Notes under the pieces: generated by a model | Databases searched by the model: none | Told to the model about the DNA's origin: nothing | Seen by the model: only the letters and a program-made list of their open reading frames with translations | Made by a program: the position numbers and the translations under genes | Origin: Gloeobacter violaceus PCC 7421 | GTDB lineage: Bacteria; Cyanobacteriota; Cyanobacteriia; Gloeobacterales; Gloeobacteraceae | DNA length: 64,000 nucleotides | Assembly: GCF_000011385.1 (NCBI RefSeq) | Contig: NC_005125.1 | Span: 434,001 to 498,000 of the forward strand | Reading direction: 5' to 3' | Shown: piece after piece, positions 44,664 to 53,914 of the stretch | How the letters are laid out: every line of letters starts with the position of its first letter | Numbering within the stretch: position 1 is the first letter of the stretch

Positions 44664-45491
44664 GTGTCTCAAGAGTATACCCAGAACCTTCGAGCCGGTT
44701 TCGACAGGCTCAATTTGCCCGAACTGCGCAAGTTGGAGCGGACGGAGGCAGGTTTGGCAAAGGCATTCCTAAAATCCGCCCGGATTCTGCACAGGCAGCT
44801 CGAGCGGGTCGAAGCCGCCGTGCAACGCGACAAAGAGCCCGACACCCTGAGTGTGACCGTGGCGGCCCTCTTTGCCCGTATGGTCCGCCATTATTACTCC
44901 CATACCGCTCTGGAGGTTTACCGCGACACGGTGGCGTCGCGGTTCGTACTGGACCAGCTTTATCGGGTGGGGGTCACGATGCTCTATCTCATCGAAAAAC
45001 CCCACGGCTTTGAAACTTACGTCGCAGAGTCTCAACCCTATCTGCGCCGTTTGGTCGACATTGTCGAGGAGCAGCTGGTCGCTTTTCCAGAGCATGGCGA
45101 GCTGGTCTCCATCCGCCAGACCCTGCGCTCGATGCTCAACCGTCAGGGGGGGCCCGTACCGCTTAAGAGTGCCGACAACCTCGACGAGCGCGCCCGGTGG
45201 CAAGGGCTGCAGTTTCTGAGTGACCCGGCCCGCAAAATTCGCCTGCTCGCGCCACCGGGAAGCTGGCTCGATCTGCAACTGGAAAATTCGCGCGCGGCCC
45301 AGGTGCGCGGTCGCGTCAACTTTACCCACCTGCGCGATGCCGCTCACCTTTGCCTGCACGTTACCCAGGCTTTGCTTGAGGCGGATGACCTTGAAGTCGC
45401 AGGGCTTAACCAGCGGACGCTGAACACCTTGTTTGAATGGTTCTACGAGGCCCATGCTCTCTACGAGTCGCAGGTGCGCTCGGTCAACTAG
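44664..45491 (+). CDS. Conserved helical protein of unknown function (275 aa)
   Basis: A 275-residue all-helical soluble protein from the GTG at 44664 (no strong ribosome site). The middle reads like a DUF5677-type helical fold (MVRHYYSHTALEVYRDT, FVLDQLYRVGVTMLYLIE, HLCLHVTQALLEAD), but the match is only by eye. No catalytic motif is visible. It lies divergently from the 159-residue unknown gene and faces the zinc-finger-like gene downstream. Confidence 0.65.
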   Translation: MSQEYTQNLRAGFDRLNLPELRKLERTEAGLAKAFLKSARILHRQLERVEAAVQRDKEPDTLSVTVAALFARMVRHYYSHTALEVYRDTVASRFVLDQLYRVGVTMLYLIEKPHGFETYVAESQPYLRRLVDIVEEQLVAFPEHGELVSIRQTLRSMLNRQGGPVPLKSADNLDERARWQGLQFLSDPARKIRLLAPPGSWLDLQLENSRAAQVRGRVNFTHLRDAAHLCLHVTQALLEADDLEVAGLNQRTLNTLFEWFYEAHALYESQVRSVN

Positions 45492-45503
45492 CGATGCCTG
45501 CCG

Positions 45504-45896
45504 CTAGCCGGCTCCTCGGCTCATTCGGTAGGTAAACTCACTGACGGAGGGATTGGGCCGGTTGGGAAAAAGCGTACCGGTGGTGCGCTTCCAGTCGTGT
45601 TCGGAAGGCACTATTGCGGTGAGTACGCCTTCGCTGCTCTGACGCACCAGCATCCACATCTTGCCGTGCTCGCCGCAAAAAAACTCCTCCAACCACGCGC
45701 AGTTATCTACGTACTCGCTTTTCTGGCTGATGAGCAAAGCAGCCTGCTTGCGCGGAATCCCGCCCTCCGCAGTCATTTCCGAAAGGTGGGTATAGAACAG
45801 GTGGTACTTCTGGCTGCCGAGGCGCCACAGACGGGCCTCGCAATGGGGGCAGTGGAATCGATCGACCTTACTTCGCTTGCTGCGCTTGCCCGGCAT
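45504..45896 (-). CDS. Small zinc-finger-like conserved protein (130 aa)
   Basis: A 130-residue protein. FHCPHCEARLWRLGSQKYHLFYTH has CPHC followed by a histidine pair, like a C2H2 finger. The remainder is alpha/beta with CGEHGKMWMLVR and SEFTYRMSR. The basic N-terminus (MPGKRSKRSK) could contact nucleic acid. It converges on the helical unknown gene, 12 bases apart. I do not recognise the family. Confidence 0.65.
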   Translation of the reverse strand: MPGKRSKRSKVDRFHCPHCEARLWRLGSQKYHLFYTHLSEMTAEGGIPRKQAALLISQKSEYVDNCAWLEEFFCGEHGKMWMLVRQSSEGVLTAIVPSEHDWKRTTGTLFPNRPNPSVSEFTYRMSRGAG

Positions 45897-46370
45897 GACT
45901 CTTTCCCGGCCTGAGGCCCTAGAAGTGCTCGAAAGAAAAATGCATGCCCGCCGCCTCCGCTGAGGATGACCGGCTTCGAAGCGCGTGGCTTGCTATGTTT
46001 GTAAAAATGTCTCCCGCGCACGGGCAGGGCTCACCTGGGGACCTTCCGCTGGCTGAGCGACTATCAAAAGAACACACTCCGAAGCGACCAATCACTTGCC
46101 TCGCCAAATCAGCAGAGCCCACAGAACTTTAAACACGACATAGAGAAAACCTAACATACCTACGGCGGTCGAAGCTCAGAGGTCACCCACACTAAGAACC
46201 AAAAAAGCCTGCAACTCAGCTGTGGAAGGTGTCTTAGAAGCCGCCTTCTTCCGGACTGGTCCAGCGATCCTACGCCTCTTCAAGTGGGTAACCAGGGTGA
46301 ACAAGTCATAACCCCTCGATACAATCCCGTGAGAGAAACAGAGTGTTAACAGCCAGAACCTTATCAAACG

Positions 46371-46399
46371 TTAGGTATGTCACGCAAGCCCGTTATAAA
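46371..46399 (+). promoter_or_regulatory. Possible sigma-70-type promoter for the EPS leader
   Basis: TTAGGT (46371) and TATAAA (46394) are 17 bases apart. The -10 is good, the -35 poor. It would start transcription about 450 bases before the first gene, including the whole structured leader. Confidence 0.3.
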
Positions 46400-46504
46400 A
46401 ATTAGCACTTAACTACTAACTGGATTTGCTAGTCTGTCTTAGCAAAGAATCAAGGAACCCGGAGTCGCTTTTACAACCGAAAAGCAACTTTCAGGTAATA
46501 AAGT

Positions 46505-46822
46505 CTGGGCATTGCAGGGGGCAGGAGCGACAAAAATGCGTCATCTGCTTCACGCTCTTTGAAAAACAGTGAGCTTCTGCCGATCCCCAGGGCTTATAGT
46601 CAACCACCCTACGTTTTTCGATAGTTCTGTGCTCCGTGATACTGACTACGCGAAAACACGTAGCTACTTTGTAAACACTTGCAAATCGTCAAACGAAGAG
46701 TGATGCAGGGTAAAAACCCTGCGAGATGCGGTTCAGGCACCGCGGCAGGCTGCTTAAGACGACACCTCTGAGTGCGCTTGAACGGTCTCTCGAAAGGGAG
46801 GCCGTTCGCGCATTTTTTTTTT
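46505..46822 (+). promoter_or_regulatory. Candidate structured RNA leader of the EPS operon
   Basis: The first element has three nested helices: CTGGG 46505-46509 with CCCAG 46586-46590, GGCAG 46520-46524 with CTGCC 46577-46581, and GAGCG 46525-46529 with CGCTC 46553-46557. Three local hairpins follow: CTACG/CGTAG at 46646-46663, GCAGGGT/ACCCTGC at 46705-46722, and GCGGT/ACCGC at 46728-46743. The element ends in the terminator described separately. No known riboswitch class was recognised. Confidence 0.55.
46780..46822 (+). terminator. Intrinsic terminator 36 bases before the EPS start codon
   Basis: GAACGGTCTC (46780-46789) pairs with GAGGCCGTTC (46798-46807), with one G-U pair, loop TCGAAAGG, then ten T residues at 46813-46822. 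No gene ends immediately upstream, so it is most simply an attenuator inside the leader. Confidence 0.8.
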
Positions 46823-46858
46823 GCACGGGCAATTGCCTGAGTCACACGGAGAGCAACG

Positions 46859-47833
46859 ATGCAAAAGCGCAACTGGCGAGAGTGGACAATCCTTCCTGGC
46901 TTGCTGGCTTTGCTAGGGACAGCGCCGATGGTCGGGTCCGCCTCAGCGATGACCCTGAGCGCCTACGACCGGGTCTCAGTAACCGTTGTCAACGGCGAAG
47001 AATTCAGTTCGGCGGGTGAGCAGGGCTTCGTGGTCGGTGCCGACGGCAACATTTTTGTGCCCCAGCTGGGCCGCATCCCAGCTGCCGGTCGCGAAGAGCT
47101 CGAGTTGCAGCAGGAACTCGCCCAGCGGTTGCGGGAGTACATCCGCGTGCCCGATGTGCAGGTGCGGCTGGTCTCGATGAGTTCGGTGGCTGTTGACGTA
47201 AGTGGTTCGGTCTACCGTCCTGGTCTGGTTACTTTACAACCACCCGCCTCAGTGGCCACCAAGATGGAAGTCGGCGCGGTGCGCACCGTTTACAACGCCA
47301 TTAAAGAGGCGGGGGGAGTGCGCCCCGACGCAAACCTGGCCCAAATCGAACTGGAGCGCAACGGCCAGCGCACGCGTCTACCCCTGGGGCAGGATGTTCC
47401 GGTGATCAGCGGCGATCGCATTGTCGTCGCGAGTCTTGGCCCGGGGCAGTACGAGATGGCGAACCTGCCTTCGCAGTTGGCTCCTGAGCAGATTACCGTC
47501 TACGTCTCCGGTCAGGATCTGCCCAGCAACGCGGTCGGCCCGGTCAAAGTCCGGCCCGGCACCACCCTGGCGGGAGCGCTCACTGCGGCGGGCGGTTCGG
47601 GCGAGTCTTTCTTGCGCGGTGGCCGCCAGGTGACTTTGATTCGCACCGACCCGACCAATGGCCAGCGCACGGCCCAGAATTTCCCGGTCGCCCAGGTGAT
47701 GGACGGCACTAACGATCTCAAGCTGCTCCAGGACGACAGCATCGTGGTCAACGCTGGCTCCCCGGCCAACGCCGAAGGATTTCTGAGCTTGATCCAGCCG
47801 TTGCTGATGCCGTTCGTGTGGCTGTTCCGATAA
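46859..47833 (+). CDS. Polysaccharide export protein (Wza/BexD-like, SLBB)
   Basis: Periplasmic/outer-membrane channel-type protein of 324 residues for exopolysaccharide export. A signal peptide covers about 1-30. The polysaccharide-export domain follows (LSAYDRVSVTV, VGADGNIFVPQLGRIPAAG, DVQVRLV), and two SLBB-like domains are visible (VSGSVYRPGLVTL, VSGQDLP...VKVRPGTTLAGAL). There is no lipobox cysteine, unlike Wza lipoproteins. GGAGA precedes the ATG. It heads the operon after a leader that ends in a terminator. Confidence 0.9.
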   Translation: MQKRNWREWTILPGLLALLGTAPMVGSASAMTLSAYDRVSVTVVNGEEFSSAGEQGFVVGADGNIFVPQLGRIPAAGREELELQQELAQRLREYIRVPDVQVRLVSMSSVAVDVSGSVYRPGLVTLQPPASVATKMEVGAVRTVYNAIKEAGGVRPDANLAQIELERNGQRTRLPLGQDVPVISGDRIVVASLGPGQYEMANLPSQLAPEQITVYVSGQDLPSNAVGPVKVRPGTTLAGALTAAGGSGESFLRGGRQVTLIRTDPTNGQRTAQNFPVAQVMDGTNDLKLLQDDSIVVNAGSPANAEGFLSLIQPLLMPFVWLFR

Positions 47834-47890
47834 TAGGCGTTGGGGTTGACAGATTTACCGCAAACCTAGCTTGGCTAGAAGGATGTTTTT

Positions 47891-49921
47891 ATGAGTAGTG
47901 TTGTTGCGATTGGGCGTCGCCATTGGCGTCCGCTGCTGGCGCTCAACAGTGTGTTGCTGGCTGCGACGGTGGGCATTGCTTTGTTTTATCCGCGCACCTG
48001 GACTTCGACTGCGCAGCTGATTATTCCAAACAACAGTAGCAGTTTGAGCGCTAATCTCGGGCCGCTGGGCAATTTGCAGCAGCAGGGGCTTACCTACTCC
48101 AACCAACTCAATCCAACTGGAATCCAATCAGATATTTTGCTGAGCAGCAACGTGCTTCGCCCCATTTGGGAAAAAGATCCCGAGCGAGCGGAAAAGTTCT
48201 CCCGCCTGGAGCAGTACGCCAAGCTTTTCAAAAGCAAGGCGGGCGATCAGTCTACCATTTTGGTGCTTGAAGCCAAAGGTTCTAGTTCTGAGCTTGCAAA
48301 GCAGCGCTCAGAAGCGGTGCTGCAGTCCTATCAGCAGCGTCTCAATGAGTTACGCATCGACGACTCGAAGCGGCGCGATCAATTCTCCAAAGAGGAATTG
48401 CAGCGCGCCCAAAAAGAGTTGCAGCGCGCCCAGCTTGCGCTTTCTAATTACAAGCAGTCAACAGGGCTGCTCGACGCAGACGAGCAAACGCGCGGGCTTG
48501 TAGCGACGCTCAACACGCTGCGCTCCAGCCAGGCGCTGACGCAGGCTCAATCTGAGGCGGCTGCCCAACGCGCCGACAGCCTCGAGCAGGCTGTCGGCAT
48601 GGACATGGGCCGTGCCACCGCCGCCTTGAATTTGGGAGAGGACAAGGCCTATCAGGCTCTGCGCGCCAAGCTTGCCGATGTCGAATCGCAGCTGGTTCAG
48701 GCGCGCGGTTTATACACCGACAAAAACCTGCGTGTCAAGTCGTTGGAGCTGCAGCGCGAAGAACTGCTCGCAAAAATCAAACAGCAAGTGGGCAGCATCG
48801 TGCCCGACGCCGCAAAAGTGAACACCTCTTTGGGGGGCAACAACTACCGCGACTCGCGCATCGATCTGATTTTGCAGCTTATCCAGGCCCAGGCTGAGAG
48901 TGCTGCCCTGGGCAGACAGTCAGAGCGCATTCAAAACCGCATCGACAGCATCGATTCACAGCTGAAGACCCTCGCTCCCCGCCAAAGCCGGTTGCGCGAG
49001 TTGACCCGCCGCTATGAGATCGCCGAAGGCGTCTACAAGGGTATGGTGGCACAGATGCAGCAGGCCAAAGTGAATGCTTTTGACGCTTACCCGAACGTGC
49101 AGATTCTCGATGCGCCCTCGGTCAACTCCAGGCCGAGCCCGTCGGGGCTGCTGATTGCGGTCGGCGGGCTGGTGGCGATGCTGTCCGGCAGCATCGCCTT
49201 GGCGCTGTGGCTGGAGCGGCGCAATCCGCTACTCGCCCTGCGCGAACTCGAGGGCACCGGACTGCCGGTTCTGGCGCGCATTCCCCGCCTGAAGGAGTCG
49301 GCTGCCAAAGTGGCGGAGGCTGAGGAGTTCCGGCAGCTGGCCTCGGTGGTGAGTCTGTTGCCGCTCGAGAGCCGTCGGTTGATGATTACCAGTTCCGGCG
49401 TCGGCGAAGGAAAGACCACCGTCACCCTAGGACTTGCCAAGGCACTGCGCGAACTGGGCTTCCGGGTGCTGGTGGTGGACGCTGATTTCCGCCAGGCGGG
49501 CTTGGGGCGGCGACTGCAAATCGAAGGGCAGAGCAGCGAACCGGTCGCCCTCGCGCCGTCGTTGAACTTCCTGCCCGCCTGCCTGCCCGAGGCTGGCCTT
49601 TCTGTAGGTGAGTACATCGCCAAAGGCCAGTTCACCCGCTACTTGGCGGAACTCGAGCGCACGGGCAATTACGATTACGTGCTCATCGACACAGCGCCGG
49701 AGGATCTGGTGGCCGAGACCAAACTCATCGCCGCCGCCATCCGCAACGTGCTCTTTGTGGTGCGCTCGGGCGTGAGCAACCGCGACTCGGTCAACAGCAG
49801 CCTGTACACACTGCAGCGCTTCGGCAGCAGCATCAGCCTCGTCATCAACGGCAGCGAGTCCGCCAAGGACGCCTACCGCTATCGCTACGAGCGGCCGGCT
49901 TTGCAAGCGGCCGATTCATAA
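47891..49921 (+). CDS. Wzz chain-length / tyrosine autokinase fusion (BY-kinase)
   Basis: A 676-residue inner-membrane protein that controls polymer length and export. A Wzz-type domain with a membrane helix near the N-terminus (LLALNSVLLAATVGIALF) leads into a long coiled-coil region (about residues 130-330) and a second membrane helix (GLLIAVGGLVAMLSGSIALALW). The cytosolic kinase has Walker A (GVGEGKTT, about residue 504), Walker A' (VLVVDADFRQ) and Walker B (VLIDTAP). The C-terminal tyrosine cluster YRYRYE has Tyr662, 664 and 666 for autophosphorylation. The fusion order is that of Wzc-type proteins. The downstream gene starts three bases after its stop. Confidence 0.91.
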   Translation: MSSVVAIGRRHWRPLLALNSVLLAATVGIALFYPRTWTSTAQLIIPNNSSSLSANLGPLGNLQQQGLTYSNQLNPTGIQSDILLSSNVLRPIWEKDPERAEKFSRLEQYAKLFKSKAGDQSTILVLEAKGSSSELAKQRSEAVLQSYQQRLNELRIDDSKRRDQFSKEELQRAQKELQRAQLALSNYKQSTGLLDADEQTRGLVATLNTLRSSQALTQAQSEAAAQRADSLEQAVGMDMGRATAALNLGEDKAYQALRAKLADVESQLVQARGLYTDKNLRVKSLELQREELLAKIKQQVGSIVPDAAKVNTSLGGNNYRDSRIDLILQLIQAQAESAALGRQSERIQNRIDSIDSQLKTLAPRQSRLRELTRRYEIAEGVYKGMVAQMQQAKVNAFDAYPNVQILDAPSVNSRPSPSGLLIAVGGLVAMLSGSIALALWLERRNPLLALRELEGTGLPVLARIPRLKESAAKVAEAEEFRQLASVVSLLPLESRRLMITSSGVGEGKTTVTLGLAKALRELGFRVLVVDADFRQAGLGRRLQIEGQSSEPVALAPSLNFLPACLPEAGLSVGEYIAKGQFTRYLAELERTGNYDYVLIDTAPEDLVAETKLIAAAIRNVLFVVRSGVSNRDSVNSSLYTLQRFGSSISLVINGSESAKDAYRYRYERPALQAADS

Positions 49922-49924
49922 GTC

Positions 49925-51304
49925 ATGTCACCAATGGATGCACCGATTGCAATCCGCGCCGGGCTAGTGGATAGCCTGCGCGCCATGTGGGGCCAGATGA
50001 GCCATGCTGAACGCTCGGTCTTCGGCATTATTGTGCTGTTGCCCCTCTGGTGGGGCATTGGCTTTGGTTATATTAGTTTGCTGTTGCTGGCCGGTCTGGC
50101 TGCTTCAGAACTGTGGCAGTTCGGGCGGATCCGTCTTAAAGCGCCGCGGCCCGAGGTGTGGGCGCTCTTTGCCTTTGGTGCCTACGTCACGGTCAATATG
50201 AATTTGCACGTTGAGAAGATCACGGGCAACTCGCTGCTTTCTCCGACGTTGCTGTGGATTGGTGGAGCGCTGGTGCTCTGGTACATCCAGAGCAACGATG
50301 TGCGCGTGCGCGTGCAAGTGGCTATCTGGGCCATCGCAGTGTTGATGGCTGAGGTGCTGGCGGTATGGCTGGTGGCGCACTTTGTAATTGGAGAAAGCAG
50401 CTTACCGATCATGCGCTCACTGACCGGTCTGCTGCTTTCTAAGCAGGAGCGTTATGTCGAAGGGCTGGGCGACACGAATTACCTGCGGTTATTTGACGCC
50501 GAGGACGGTACAAGTTTTCTGGGTACGCCGCGCTACGCGGCCTTTTTTGGCCATCCTGAGTTTTTTGCCCAGGCTACGGCTTTTGTCTTCTTGCTTGGGC
50601 TGAGCGGGCGATCGCCTTGGCCGTTGCTGCTGGGCTCGGCCGCGGTGGTGGCACTTATCCTCGACGGTGCCCGCTCCTCGGTGGCGGTGCTGATAGCGGT
50701 TTTGGCTCTGCGCATGTTGTTGACGCTAGGTAAACATGGGGGTATCTGGGCGCTTTTCGCTTTGATTGCCGCGCTGAGTTTCGGGGCCCTTGCACTGCCT
50801 CCGGTGACCGAAGCACTGGTAACCACCTACGAGCGGACGGTCGACTCGACCAATAACCTGCGCAAGGCTTCTACCGAAGCCCGTTCGCTACTTTATGGGC
50901 GAACTTTCGAGAGCTTGGGGGACGCGCCGATTTTTGGCCACGGTATTCCAGGCCGTACCGTTGTACCTGGCTACGAGCCTGCAAAGGTTGGAAGCCACAG
51001 TTTTTTACTAGGTGCACTGCTCTACTGCAATGGTCTGGCAGGAACACTGCTTTTTGGAATCTTTGCGGTGACTTTCATGCGCTGGCTCTGGCGTACCCGC
51101 GCCGACCGTCCGGACTGCGTGTGGTGGACACTACTGCTTTTTATGATCCTGGCGTCCGTGGTGGCCTTTGACTTCACTCGCATGGCCATCCTGCTGCTGT
51201 GCACGATGCTTTCGTTGGACCGCGGGCGCACAGAAACAGACGAGGCAATGTGGGCCGTCAAGCAATTCCCTCGGACTCAACAGAAACTGGCTGCAAGTAG
51301 GTAG
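49925..51304 (+). CDS. O-antigen/EPS polymerase-like membrane protein (Wzy)
   Basis: A 459-residue protein with about eleven to twelve membrane helices (for example VFGIIVLLPLWWGIGFGYISLLLLAGL and GGIWALFALIAALSFGALAL) and a large periplasmic loop around residues 300-350. The pattern fits Wzy/O-antigen ligase-type polymerases, which join repeat units on undecaprenyl diphosphate at the outer face of the membrane. Sequence conservation in this family is low, so the call rests on topology and on its place between Wzz and a glycosyltransferase. Confidence 0.8.
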   Translation: MSPMDAPIAIRAGLVDSLRAMWGQMSHAERSVFGIIVLLPLWWGIGFGYISLLLLAGLAASELWQFGRIRLKAPRPEVWALFAFGAYVTVNMNLHVEKITGNSLLSPTLLWIGGALVLWYIQSNDVRVRVQVAIWAIAVLMAEVLAVWLVAHFVIGESSLPIMRSLTGLLLSKQERYVEGLGDTNYLRLFDAEDGTSFLGTPRYAAFFGHPEFFAQATAFVFLLGLSGRSPWPLLLGSAAVVALILDGARSSVAVLIAVLALRMLLTLGKHGGIWALFALIAALSFGALALPPVTEALVTTYERTVDSTNNLRKASTEARSLLYGRTFESLGDAPIFGHGIPGRTVVPGYEPAKVGSHSFLLGALLYCNGLAGTLLFGIFAVTFMRWLWRTRADRPDCVWWTLLLFMILASVVAFDFTRMAILLLCTMLSLDRGRTETDEAMWAVKQFPRTQQKLAASR

Positions 51305-51338
51305 TGAACGATGTACTTTTGACATCTTGGAGTACACA

Positions 51339-52412
51339 ATGAGCACTCAAAGTCCTTCCTCCCACTCGCCAATATCGAGCCAACCGCTAGTCAGCATCAT
51401 CATCTGTAACTACAATTTTGGCCATCTGATTGGCCAGGCTATTGACAGTGCCCTGAAGCAAACCTATCGTAACTGCGAAATTGTGGTGGTGGACGACGCT
51501 TCGACCGATCACTCGGTTGAAGTCATTCGCTCCTATGGCGATCAAGTTCGTCCCATCTTTCTTGAGAAAAACAGCGGGCAGGCCGAAGCTTTCAATACTG
51601 GTCTGCGCAATAGCCGCGGAGAGATCGTTTGTTTTCTCGATTCAGACGATCGCTACTACGAAAACAAGGTTGAGCGTGTAGTCGAAGCCTTCGGTGAGCA
51701 TCCAGAGTGGGTGCAAGTGTCCCACTCATGGGTGACTGTCGATGCCGAAGATACCAAGATAGGCTACGGTGCCAAAAGTCTGGTGCAAGGAGATGTGCGT
51801 CGTATGCTGCTTACCTGGGGCCGCTATCCGTGCGCCATCACATCTGCCCTGTCCTATCGCCGTAGTGTGCTGGACAAAATTCTGCCGATACCTAACCGGC
51901 AAGTGTGGGTTTGTGGCCGTTCATACGACGGGGGGGCCGATTGCTACTTGGTAGCGGTTGCTCCTTTTCACGGCCAAGTGGGCTTTGTCAAAGAGCCGTT
52001 GATGTACTACCGCATTCACGGCAAAAACAGGCGTAGCCGCAGCAAGAATTTTGAGCACGCTGTGCATTGTTACAAAGCGGTTGGACAGTTTGTCAACGAC
52101 GCCGCCAAGCAAACCGGGGTGGCGGGCCGCTTCGATATCAGTCGTGACGGCCAGTATCTGGCACTCCTCTCTCTTCACGAAGGTGCCTCCCAATGTTCGC
52201 TTTTGAAGATTGTGGCTTTGACCCTTGATGAGGCGAGGGGCACGGGTATGCGCCCCTGGGACGCCCTCAAGTGGATGCTACGCCGCTCGATCTGCGTCGT
52301 CTCCCCTAAGGATGGCAAGGAAGTTTTGCTGCTCGGATTAAGCAGCTTTATCCGCACCAAGCTTGCTGCTCAAGTTCCTGGGATGGCGCGCGCTTCCTCT
52401 ACCCGCTCATGA
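51339..52412 (+). CDS. Family 2 glycosyltransferase
   Basis: A 357-residue cytosolic enzyme that adds a sugar to the growing repeat unit. The start ATG at 51339 follows TCTTGGAG. The GT-A opening VSIIICNYNFGHLIGQAID, VVVDDASTD and the donor-metal motif FLDSDD (about residues 96-101) are intact. Donor and acceptor are unknown. It overlaps nothing and is followed by the flippase gene 13 bases downstream. Confidence 0.92.
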   Translation: MSTQSPSSHSPISSQPLVSIIICNYNFGHLIGQAIDSALKQTYRNCEIVVVDDASTDHSVEVIRSYGDQVRPIFLEKNSGQAEAFNTGLRNSRGEIVCFLDSDDRYYENKVERVVEAFGEHPEWVQVSHSWVTVDAEDTKIGYGAKSLVQGDVRRMLLTWGRYPCAITSALSYRRSVLDKILPIPNRQVWVCGRSYDGGADCYLVAVAPFHGQVGFVKEPLMYYRIHGKNRRSRSKNFEHAVHCYKAVGQFVNDAAKQTGVAGRFDISRDGQYLALLSLHEGASQCSLLKIVALTLDEARGTGMRPWDALKWMLRRSICVVSPKDGKEVLLLGLSSFIRTKLAAQVPGMARASSTRS

Positions 52413-52425
52413 GACGGGTAGCCTG

Positions 52426-53910
52426 ATGGGAAACAAAATTGGCTGGATTAAACCCCTGCTCAACCGCCTGCCTTTGCGCGGACATCTGGCCAGAGGAGGA
52501 ATGTGGCTGCTGAGTGCCTTTTTCTTCGAAAGGGGCTCTCAGTTTCTCATGCAGCTGTTGCTGGCCCGGTTACTCTCGCCGAACGAATTCGGGTTGTGGG
52601 CAATGGTGCTGGTGCTTACCAACTTTTCACGGCTTTTTCGTGACGGGGCGGTAGGTTCAGTCCTGGTGCAGCGGGGGCTGGAGGACAAAAAGCTGGTCGA
52701 TGCCGTCTACAGCCTTGGGGTGAACATTTCTTTCGGAATGTTCATTTTGCAGGCTCTGGCAGGGTTTCCGCTGTCGCTGTTTTTTGATCAACCCTTGCTG
52801 TGGCCGCTGACAGCTTTTCACGCGCTGGTGTTTTTGATTAACGCCGGCACTGGTGCCCACGACGCGGTCATGTTGCGTCAGCAGCGATTCAAGGATATAG
52901 CCATCAGCGACAGTGCAGCAGGGGCCTCCCGCCTGCTGGGCGCTGCCATCTGTGCACTGTGCGGAGGAGGTGTCTGGTCCTTTGCGGTGGCTGAAGTCGC
53001 TTACGCCTGCACCGATGCCGTCACCCGTAGGCGCATGAGTGGCTATCGTTTCGCTTATGCCTTTAAGCCCGATCCTGAGGCGCTCAAAGAAGTGCGGCGT
53101 TTTATTACCGGCATGCTTGGCATCAGCATGGCCGCCCAAGCCAACACCAGCGGCGACAATCTGGTCATCGGCCGCTTGCTTGGAGCCCAGGCGCTCGGCT
53201 ACTACAACGTCGCCTACCAACTGGCGATGGTGCCGGTTTTTGCTGCAGCAAAGACCAACCGCGTCCATTTCTCGGCCCTCTCAAGAATGGAGCCTGCCGA
53301 GTGCCGGCCCTACGTGGTACGGGCCATCGAACAGTACGGTCTGATTGCCGCCCCGATCAACGCCCTTTCCTTTGTGCTGGCCCCCTGGCTGATTCCGTTT
53401 CTCTACGGAGCGGACTGGGTCGATGCAATCAAGGTCTTTCAACTGGTCCTGGTCTTTGCCTACGTGCGGGGGACGATGCAAATATTGGGCACTTCCCTGA
53501 CCGCCGCCGGCAAACCGGGGATCAATGCCCGGATCAACTGGGCGTTGGTACCGCTTTCAATCCCGGCCTATCTTGCCGGTGCGTGGCTGGGAGGCATCCA
53601 GGGGGTGGCCCTGGCGGTGGCGGTGGTCATGGGGCCAGCTGCGTTGGTCTGGTTCTGGTTAGCCGTCTGCCGAACCAACGGCTGGCGTTTGGGCGACCTG
53701 GCAAGGCCTATTTTATTGCCGCCCGCAGTGGCTGTGCTTGCAGTCGCTTCCACCTGGCTAGTGACGTTGCCGATAGCCCTTGAGGCGTTAATGATGCTGG
53801 CGTTCTATCTCGTATCGGTGACGGGGTTACTCATCCGTCTGCCCAAATTGCGGGGCCAAGACAAAGCTTACATCCAACAAGATCTGGCCAACACTACCTC
53901 CAAGCATTAG
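52426..53910 (+). CDS. Polysaccharide flippase (Wzx-like)
   Basis: A 494-residue membrane protein with about twelve to fourteen helices. The N-terminal region (GGMWLLSAFFFERGSQFLMQLLLARLLSPNEFGLWAM) is typical of the MATE-related polysaccharide transporter family. It moves lipid-linked repeat units across the inner membrane for Wzy. The ATG at 52426 is chosen; an earlier start overlaps the glycosyltransferase gene. Confidence 0.9.
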   Translation: MGNKIGWIKPLLNRLPLRGHLARGGMWLLSAFFFERGSQFLMQLLLARLLSPNEFGLWAMVLVLTNFSRLFRDGAVGSVLVQRGLEDKKLVDAVYSLGVNISFGMFILQALAGFPLSLFFDQPLLWPLTAFHALVFLINAGTGAHDAVMLRQQRFKDIAISDSAAGASRLLGAAICALCGGGVWSFAVAEVAYACTDAVTRRRMSGYRFAYAFKPDPEALKEVRRFITGMLGISMAAQANTSGDNLVIGRLLGAQALGYYNVAYQLAMVPVFAAAKTNRVHFSALSRMEPAECRPYVVRAIEQYGLIAAPINALSFVLAPWLIPFLYGADWVDAIKVFQLVLVFAYVRGTMQILGTSLTAAGKPGINARINWALVPLSIPAYLAGAWLGGIQGVALAVAVVMGPAALVWFWLAVCRTNGWRLGDLARPILLPPAVAVLAVASTWLVTLPIALEALMMLAFYLVSVTGLLIRLPKLRGQDKAYIQQDLANTTSKH

Positions 53911-53914
53911 AACT

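Larger units (their letters stand above)
45897..46858. other. Gene-free, AT-richer interval before the polysaccharide operon
   Basis: No convincing gene. Base composition shifts visibly towards A and T from about 46100. A 63-codon minus-strand frame at 46176-46367 has a basic segment (THLKRRRIAGPVRKKAASK) but no ribosome site or family match. The second half (46505-46822) can form several hairpins and ends in an intrinsic terminator. Confidence 0.7.

Noticed and set aside
46176-46367. 63-codon minus-strand frame with a basic stretch, considered as a transposase remnant.
   Set aside because: No transposase motif (no DDE pattern), no inverted repeat ends and no ribosome site. It is reported only inside the gene-free interval.
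45897-46858. Possible tRNA or known riboswitch in the leader.
   Set aside because: No cloverleaf with a T-loop signature could be drawn, and no consensus of a known riboswitch class was recognised by eye.
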